Source: Rhodothermaceae bacterium
GTDB taxonomy: Bacteria > Bacteroidota > Rhodothermia > Rhodothermales > Bin80
DNA length: 53,339 bases
NCBI GenBank assembly: GCA_009841335.1
Contig: VXLY01000042.1
Location: 1 to 53,339, forward strand
Direction of reading: 5' to 3'
Under the pieces are notes generated by a model. That model searched no databases. It was not told the DNA's origin and saw only the letters and a program-made list of their open reading frames with translations. Shown here in pieces: positions 47,864 through 53,339 of the stretch. The translations under genes and the position numbers were made by a program. How positions within the stretch are numbered: the first letter of the stretch is position 1; each line of letters starts with the position of its first letter.

Positions 47864-47877
47864 CCAGAACGCCCCGC

Positions 47878-48351
47878 CTACATCACGCCACCCTTGAACT
47901 CGTTCTCAAGGTACTCGGCAATTTCTTCAAAGTATGCTTCCCGTCCGGACATGATTGGTACTTCTACCCAATTACCACCCACTGCAAGCTGTCTTTCACA
48001 CTCGGCTACCATACGTGCGGCAAATGTACTGCCTGTACCTCCTGCGCGGCTGCGCGGACGTGCGTTGACCGAAACGCGCACCCTCACTTGCGAAAACCCG
48101 GCCAGTTGCTCTTCTTCAAGTGCGTTAACTTCTTTCCACGATGTCTCGAGGCGTACGTCCTCAGCCGTATCTACGCGTCGATCTAATCGATATCCGTACC
48201 GTGCAGCGGTTGTGACGATATGATTCCGCGCTGAGGTCCCTAGGTTGAACCGTAGCGTACTACTGGGGGCACGGTCACCCTCAGAACCGGGACCGGAGCA
48301 GGCCCCCAGGAATAATGCAATGCCCAAAGCCAAAATCGATACACGATACAT
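47878..48351 (-). CDS. Small lipoprotein of unknown function
   Basis: A 157-residue lipoprotein (MYRVSILALGIALFLGAC, lipobox LGAC). The mature part is alpha/beta with alternating hydrophobics (LEEEQLAGFSQVRVRVSVNARPRS) and a charged C-terminus (YFEEIAEYLENEF). I do not recognise a family. One Cys (CERQL) remains in the mature part. Placed between the SusCD pair and the VCBS genes, it ends 14 bp before the first VCBS gene and is probably co-transcribed with it from a promoter after the susD terminator. An in-frame TTG at 48354 is an alternative start. Confidence 0.75.
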   Translation of the reverse strand: MYRVSILALGIALFLGACSGPGSEGDRAPSSTLRFNLGTSARNHIVTTAARYGYRLDRRVDTAEDVRLETSWKEVNALEEEQLAGFSQVRVRVSVNARPRSRAGGTGSTFAARMVAECERQLAVGGNWVEVPIMSGREAYFEEIAEYLENEFKGGVM

Positions 48352-48381
48352 CAAATCTACCCGTATTTAGTCATGATTATC

Positions 48382-48389
48382 CAAATATA
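48382..48389 (-). promoter_or_regulatory. Candidate Bacteroidota -7 promoter element TATATTTG
   Basis: The minus strand reads TATATTTG, a perfect match to the Bacteroidota -7 consensus TAnnTTTG, about 30 nt before the lipoprotein ATG at 48351. No TTTG at -33 is visible, because that position falls in the terminator hairpin. Confidence 0.4.
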
Positions 48390-48393
48390 CACA

Positions 48394-48430
48394 CAGGGAG
48401 GTCAGCGCTTCATACGCACTGACCTCCCTG
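48394..48430 (-). terminator. Strong hairpin terminator after susD
   Basis: CAGGGAGGTCAG (48394-48405) and CTGACCTCCCTG (48419-48430) form a perfect 12-bp stem, extended by three further pairs including one G-T, with a loop of about 7 nt. It lies 24 nt past the susD stop. Downstream is only moderately T-rich (TGTGTATATTTGG). It likely ends or attenuates the susCD transcript before the downstream lipoprotein genes. Confidence 0.7.
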
Positions 48431-48453
48431 ACCTTGCTCATTATCAAATATGC

Positions 48454-50103
48454 TTAGCGGGGGCGGGCATTGTCGGAATCCTTCAGATAATCGTCCCGCA
48501 GATAGGCCACCGGAGCACCTCCGGTACCACCAACACCGCCAAACGTATAGCTTTGTAATCCCAGCGTCTCCAGTTCTCTGCCTGGCACCGGGAAATGGAT
48601 GGGGGTACCTGTAACTAGGTCGCCCAGTCCTCTGTCGTCATAATATGCCAAGCCGGCCCAGGTCTGGAACGTCTCTATTCGCCGTTCATGCTTCAGCTTC
48701 GCCCACAAACTGGCCGAATCCATGTGACTCTGCGCATCTGTAGACGAACCGGGGGAATCCGTAGCAGCGGCCGGATTTAGCATTCCCCGACTCACGCGGG
48801 TTTTGTTAATCAGATCAGCAACCACGGATGTGCTGCCATTTGTACGCAAAAGGGCCTCGGCCTTGTACATATCCATCTCTGCCATAATCATGTGGGGCAT
48901 TGCACCATTGGCATTCCCCGAATTGTAGTACTGATAACGCTTATGATTATGCGATGAATAGTGATAAACACCGCGTGCAGCCGGGAATGGCCCATTGTTT
49001 CCCTGGTATTGGAAATCGGAGCCATCGACGGTTAGGTCGGCGGCGTCTCCAACGATCCTGCGATCCGCTGTAGAAATGTCGAAGACCAGGCGTTCTCCGA
49101 GGGGTTTTGCTAGCCATGCAGTGTAACCGCCAGACTCATCCGCCGGCCCAATCGTGCGGTAATCAGCCCTGCTCCAGGTGGTTCCGTTTTGTCCGTAGAA
49201 CTTAAGGCAATCCCATTCCGTATTGCCATCGTCATCACCAATGGGCGAGAAATCTTCAGTAATCCCTGCATCTACGCGACTGATTACTTCACTCCAGTTT
49301 ACCGCGGCACGTTCAGACTCATCGCGAGCAACCTGAACAGTCAACCGCGCAATAAACGAGTTAATCAGTTTAACCATATCGCCTGAAGTTACATCCAAGC
49401 CCCAGATCCAGTCTTCCGACGCCGTAAACGAGAATGAGCCTGCCTGCGCAATCGCACGCGCCCCTTCAAGCATCTCTATAGCCGCCTGGTTCACTTCCAC
49501 GTACGGACGCAATTCCAGTGCATCATTTTCCAGGTCCACCGTCTCATCGACTATGAAAGCCTGATCAAAGATCATGGAGAGTGTTCCATGCATGAGGCCC
49601 TGGTTCATTTTCGCAAATGCCTTCAGGCGTGCTGTGTCATGACCCTCGCGCGTGAAAATGTTGTTATCTACGCTTTCTTCTTCTTCAGCACGCGCGATAG
49701 CCTGCAGGGCGTCGTTTGCATTTGAGATACCCCGGTAGGTGTCAAACCATGGTTCCCTCGTGGAAGAAGCGCGACTATAGGTTGAACTGTTATCCCAGGC
49801 TATGCGAGGCTCACTTGACATGTCTCTCATTCCCCAGTTGGCCCAAGATGAGGAGTTCTCATCTGCCAATGTCGAAAAGAACAGTGCACCATTGCCGCAA
49901 TTCTGGATGCTGAGCCAGTAATCGGCAAACGTACCTTTGACCAGGTTCACAACATCCCCGGGCTGCGCAAAAGCGATCGTCCGGTCAGGAGCGTTATTGT
50001 TTTCAACGGCCAAATCCTGGCAGCCGGCAGCACTAAACGACAGGATGCCGACCAGTGTATAAAAAGCGATTCGCTTCATTTGATCTATGTTTTGAAGTTT
50101 CAT
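48454..50103 (-). CDS. SusD/RagB-family nutrient-binding lipoprotein
   Basis: Surface lipoprotein that caps the SusC transporter and binds the substrate. Its lipobox is SAAGC. A helical TPR-type scaffold follows, with EPWFDTYRGISNANDALQAI (typical SusD block), FAKMNQGLMHGTLSMIFDQAFI and, near the end, IMAEMDMYKAEALLRTNG and LWAKLKHERRIETFQTW. It has about 549 residues from ATG 50103; a later ATG at 50079 gives the compact signal peptide MKRIAFYTLVGILS and may be the true start. It lies 8 bp after susC's stop. The ligand cannot be deduced; no glycoside hydrolase is nearby. Confidence 0.92.
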   Translation of the reverse strand: MKLQNIDQMKRIAFYTLVGILSFSAAGCQDLAVENNNAPDRTIAFAQPGDVVNLVKGTFADYWLSIQNCGNGALFFSTLADENSSSWANWGMRDMSSEPRIAWDNSSTYSRASSTREPWFDTYRGISNANDALQAIARAEEEESVDNNIFTREGHDTARLKAFAKMNQGLMHGTLSMIFDQAFIVDETVDLENDALELRPYVEVNQAAIEMLEGARAIAQAGSFSFTASEDWIWGLDVTSGDMVKLINSFIARLTVQVARDESERAAVNWSEVISRVDAGITEDFSPIGDDDGNTEWDCLKFYGQNGTTWSRADYRTIGPADESGGYTAWLAKPLGERLVFDISTADRRIVGDAADLTVDGSDFQYQGNNGPFPAARGVYHYSSHNHKRYQYYNSGNANGAMPHMIMAEMDMYKAEALLRTNGSTSVVADLINKTRVSRGMLNPAAATDSPGSSTDAQSHMDSASLWAKLKHERRIETFQTWAGLAYYDDRGLGDLVTGTPIHFPVPGRELETLGLQSYTFGGVGGTGGAPVAYLRDDYLKDSDNARPR

Positions 50104-50117
50104 GTTCACTCACCAAA

Positions 50118-53100
50118 CTAAAACTGGAATTCCAGCTTCGCCCGAATCGTGCGAAAGGGTGGATAATTGAAGCTGTCCACACGGTATAACGTCGCATCCG
50201 ACCCGGAACCTACTTCGGGATCAAACCCCGAGTAATCGGAGAATGTCAGTAGGTTGCGGCCGATGATGCTAGCTGAAACGGAATGCAGTACATTGCCAAA
50301 GATGCGTGAGAGTTGCCTACGGTTCAGGGTGTACCCCACCGAAAGCTCGCGCAATTTGATGTAAGTGGCATCTTCTACAAAGTGACTGTTCTTCGCGGTA
50401 GCATCGTAGAGCACTTCGTAATACGTGGTGGACTTCTTCATGTCTTCTTGCTTACTCCCCTGGTCCTGGTCGGCATTGCGACCATCGCGATAGCTCCACT
50501 GCTTTGTGAAATTATAAACATCACCGCCAATTTGAGCGCCCCACAGCATATACAAAGTCAATCCCTTGTACCGGAACGTAGAGTTCAATCCAATGCTGAA
50601 ATCTGGAAGAGCATCAGCGATCTGGACCCGGTCCGTCTCATCGGTTGCATCGTAGTACTTGATTGGGATTCCCCAGCGATAACTGTTCTCGCCTACAGCA
50701 ACTGCCGTACCCCATAGATCATCCTCCCCACCCAAGACACCATCTGCACCCGGACCACTGGTATAGCTGTTTCCCTGACCAACTGCTACAACGTAGCCAT
50801 CGTCGTTCACGTCAAAGTAGCTCGCGTCCGCACCGCGGGGCAGCTCCGAGAGTTCTGTGATGAACTTGTTGCCGTACATTGAACCCAGGATTTCGCCTTC
50901 CCTATAGAAGAACAGGCTCTGTGGTCCACCCAGATATGGATTAGAGTGAAATTCGGTGATCTCCTGACGCGTCCGGTCAAAGATGACGCCGACCTCGAAA
51001 TCCATATCGCGAGAATTGTAGACATTCGCGTTCACACTGGCCTCTACCGTATTTGATGCCAGATTACCTGCATTGCGCCACTGTGTACTGAATCCGTAGT
51101 ATCCCGCGAGTGGAACTCGCAGAAGCAGATCTTCCACTTCGGTATCCGCATACACCAACTCAATAAAAATGCGATCCAGGACTCCCATGTCCAATCCAAT
51201 TTCCGTTTCCGTCTGCAATTCCGGCTTCAGAAACGCATTCCCCAAGGTCGACTTTGACAGCTGACCATTACTGAGTGAGAGTGTCTCATATTGTGCCTGG
51301 AAGCTAGGGCGACCGCCGGCTGTTCCGATTGACGCACGCAGCTTCAACTCGGTTACCGGACTGTTGGCTGGCCAGAAGTCTTCTTCAGAGACACGCCACG
51401 CAGCACTGCCTCGGTAGTATGACTGCCAGCGCTCTTCTGCACCGAACAATGAACTACCATCTCTACGGAAGAATACATCCATAATATATTTGTCCGCGTA
51501 ATCCATCCCGGCCGTTGCGTAGTAGCCTTCAGACCGGACCGTCGAGGAGCCATTGCCAAATACTTTTTCACCCTCTGTCTCCACATTGGAGAGGTCCGAG
51601 ATACCCAGGGTCACAATATCGGTCCCCAATACAAATTCTGAGAATGAATCAAAATCCTCCACCTGTGCTTTGAGCTGCGCACGCGTGGTGAAAGATCCAA
51701 ACCGCTTACGGAAAGAAGCTGTAACATCATAGTTGATCGCCTCGCTGACCGAATTACGCCGTTCAATGCGACCATCATTTAGCGAAGAGGGATCAATAGT
51801 TTCAAATCCGATATCGTAAAACTCCAACTCGTCCCTGTCGGAACGGTCGTAGCTGAAATTACTTTCCAGATCCATCCAGTCAAGTGGACTCCAGCGAGCC
51901 CGGAAATTCCCAAGGATCCGCGATCGGTCCTGATTCATATCAGCATTCTCAATCACGTACAGCGGGTTTTCCTCTACTGCCAGCGGGTCTGCCTGAACCT
52001 TGAGCCCACCAGCTTCATCCTCTGCTGACAGGTTGACCAGTGGGTTTGTGAACATCAAACCAAAGAACGGATTGATGTTTGAATTTGAAGCCAAGGATGA
52101 AGTTACTGCATCATTCTTCGACTGAGAATAGAATCCCGAGGTTGAAAGGGTAAGGGTAGGCCGAATTCGGTGATCCAAGTTAACCCGGACGTTCCTGCGC
52201 TGGAGGCCTGACAGACCCTGAATAGCCCCCTGCTCAACAACATTCGTGAACGAAGCCAGGAAATTTGTCTTGGAGCTATTCTGGCTTACGCCGACATAGT
52301 TGGTCCACGTGTTCCCGGGATTAAAAAACTGGTCAAACGCGTTATAGAGCGTGCCTTGATACGGGTTGTCATAGAAGGCGGCACCATGTGGATTTGTATC
52401 CTGGAGCGTGCCCGGGCCATATCCATTGCTCAAACAGGTAGAGCACTCGTTTTTTGCTCCTGAATCATCTAGGAAATTGCCCGATCCGTCTACCCGCAAA
52501 TCATGAGAAGTATTGGCCTGGAATGACTTGGCCACACCACTCACTCCATATTCGTTGCGAACCGTCACACGGGTCTGGTTCAGCGGAATGGCTCCTCCCC
52601 GCTGGGTTGTTATATTGATTACACCATTCTGGGCACGTGATCCATATAGTGAAGACGCTGCTGCCCCCTTTACGATCTCTACATTTTCAATATCAAGCGC
52701 ATCAATGTCGACCTGGTTAGCTCCGAGAACTACTCCGTCAACAATGTACAGCGGCTGATTACTCCCGGTAATGCTCGTGGCTCCCCGCAGGCGCACGGAA
52801 ATCGCATCCCCCGGCGTGCCACTGCGTGCCTGAACGGCCACCCCGGCGACCTTACCCTGGATTGAAGCAACGGGGTTTGACGCCGGTGCCAAAGTAATCT
52901 CCTCAGAGCCCACCTGGCTCACGGTGAAGGCCAGTTTCTTCCTGGGTGTAGCTTCGGCAACACCGGTAACTACAAATTCGTCCAGTTGCAACAGATCAGC
53001 GGCCAGGACGAAATCTTGAGTCATGATGCCCTCGCCGATTGTGATGGTTCGAACCTCATCTGTATAACCAATGTAGACCGCGCTCAACTCCAATGTTTGT

Positions 53101-53321
53101 CCGAGATTTGCGGCAGGCACTTGGAAGGTGTAGTTTCCATCTATGTCGGTTGATGCACCTATGGTCAGCGACCGAATGAGCACATTTGCCCCGATGAGCG
53201 GCTCACCCGTTTCATCGGTAACTGTACCAGAGATTACACTCTGTGCGCTCACCAGCCCCGGCAAAAGCAACGCACATAACAACGCTGCTGCAACAGAAAA
53301 CGTTTTCATAAGTCTTCCCAT
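50118..53321 (-). CDS. SusC/RagA-family TonB-dependent outer-membrane transporter
   Basis: A 1067-residue TonB-linked outer-membrane receptor. Signal peptide to about residue 26 (SAQ). Carboxypeptidase-regulatory-like domain 28-107 (VISGTVTDETGEPLIGANVLI). TonB box-like LDEFVVTG (113-120). Plug 125-242 with the SusC signatures IQGKVAGVAVQARSGTPG, IRLRG-type VRLRGATSI, PLYIVDGV and EIVKGAAASSLYGSRAQNGVINITT. The 22-strand barrel ends in aromatic FQF. An extracellular loop contains an ECSTC cysteine pair and another contains DVNDDGYV, a possible Ca site. The gene is complete, with its start 18 bp from the window edge; MKTFSV at 53309 is an alternative start. It imports, with SusD, an unidentified oligomer. 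Confidence 0.95.
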   Translation of the reverse strand: MGRLMKTFSVAAALLCALLLPGLVSAQSVISGTVTDETGEPLIGANVLIRSLTIGASTDIDGNYTFQVPAANLGQTLELSAVYIGYTDEVRTITIGEGIMTQDFVLAADLLQLDEFVVTGVAEATPRKKLAFTVSQVGSEEITLAPASNPVASIQGKVAGVAVQARSGTPGDAISVRLRGATSITGSNQPLYIVDGVVLGANQVDIDALDIENVEIVKGAAASSLYGSRAQNGVINITTQRGGAIPLNQTRVTVRNEYGVSGVAKSFQANTSHDLRVDGSGNFLDDSGAKNECSTCLSNGYGPGTLQDTNPHGAAFYDNPYQGTLYNAFDQFFNPGNTWTNYVGVSQNSSKTNFLASFTNVVEQGAIQGLSGLQRRNVRVNLDHRIRPTLTLSTSGFYSQSKNDAVTSSLASNSNINPFFGLMFTNPLVNLSAEDEAGGLKVQADPLAVEENPLYVIENADMNQDRSRILGNFRARWSPLDWMDLESNFSYDRSDRDELEFYDIGFETIDPSSLNDGRIERRNSVSEAINYDVTASFRKRFGSFTTRAQLKAQVEDFDSFSEFVLGTDIVTLGISDLSNVETEGEKVFGNGSSTVRSEGYYATAGMDYADKYIMDVFFRRDGSSLFGAEERWQSYYRGSAAWRVSEEDFWPANSPVTELKLRASIGTAGGRPSFQAQYETLSLSNGQLSKSTLGNAFLKPELQTETEIGLDMGVLDRIFIELVYADTEVEDLLLRVPLAGYYGFSTQWRNAGNLASNTVEASVNANVYNSRDMDFEVGVIFDRTRQEITEFHSNPYLGGPQSLFFYREGEILGSMYGNKFITELSELPRGADASYFDVNDDGYVVAVGQGNSYTSGPGADGVLGGEDDLWGTAVAVGENSYRWGIPIKYYDATDETDRVQIADALPDFSIGLNSTFRYKGLTLYMLWGAQIGGDVYNFTKQWSYRDGRNADQDQGSKQEDMKKSTTYYEVLYDATAKNSHFVEDATYIKLRELSVGYTLNRRQLSRIFGNVLHSVSASIIGRNLLTFSDYSGFDPEVGSGSDATLYRVDSFNYPPFRTIRAKLEFQF

Positions 53322-53339
53322 GATTTGTGAGTGGATTAG

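Noticed and set aside
46484-48223. Plus-strand open frames of 262 and 276 codons opposite the VCBS gene
   Set aside because: They are antisense to repeat-rich calcium-loop codons and have Cys/His/Arg-rich chance composition.

Overview
The window reads as a chromosome segment from a member of the Bacteroidota/Rhodothermota branch, probably Rhodothermota-like. The reasons are a SusC/SusD outer-membrane pair, three very large FG-GAP/VCBS + ASPIC/UnbV lipoproteins, a GWxTD-domain protein, an ileS - TraR/DksA - lspA cluster of the Bacteroidota type, and a TAnnTTTG-like promoter hexamer. This placement is inferred from gene content; there is no rRNA, tRNA or marker tree here. I saw no CRISPR array, integrase or intact insertion sequence.

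Layout. (1) 337-9219: alaS (-), a DUF4097 'SDGD'-repeat exported protein (+), and an RND efflux pump with its adaptor (-). (2) 9220-14736: a gene-poor stretch with only two genes, convergently oriented: a fusion of a GPP34 (GOLPH3-like) domain to a cytochrome P450, and a full-length ERG6-type sterol C-24 methyltransferase homologue. (3) 14737-25033: a catabolic/uptake block. A minus-strand operon holds glycerate 2-kinase, a DUF255 thioredoxin-fold protein and a thiolase. Starting 8 bp from it and running the other way is a plus-strand operon of NIPSNAP protein, secreted amidohydrolase, DinB-like protein and a tripartite tricarboxylate transporter (tctC-tctB-tctA). (4) 25298-35533: an isolated STAS protein, then housekeeping genes on the minus strand: ABC exporter ATPase and permease, PLP-binding YggS, purine nucleoside phosphorylase, ileS, TraR/DksA and lspA. 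The TesA-like esterase starts 9 bp from the ABC ATPase in the opposite direction, the same order as tesA/ybbA-ybbP in E. coli. (5) 36347-53321: a long minus-strand polycistron of SusC, SusD, a small lipoprotein, two paralogous ~1200-residue VCBS lipoproteins, a CRTAC1-like lipoprotein, a GWxTD protein and an MGMT-fold protein, with a strong hairpin after susD.

The most unusual item is the GPP34-P450 fusion beside the ERG6-type methyltransferase. GPP34/GOLPH3 in eukaryotes is a Golgi PI4P-binding protein, and C-24 methyltransferase and P450s are hallmark sterol-tailoring enzymes. The pair suggests a bacterial polycyclic-lipid modification system in which the GPP34 domain could place the P450 on a membrane. 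The P450 also lacks the usual acid-alcohol pair in its I-helix, so its chemistry may not be ordinary hydroxylation. A second notable item is a -1 frame break inside a GGGCCCT heptamer near the 3' end of the first VCBS gene; the other frame restores a C-terminus that aligns without gaps to its neighbouring paralogue.
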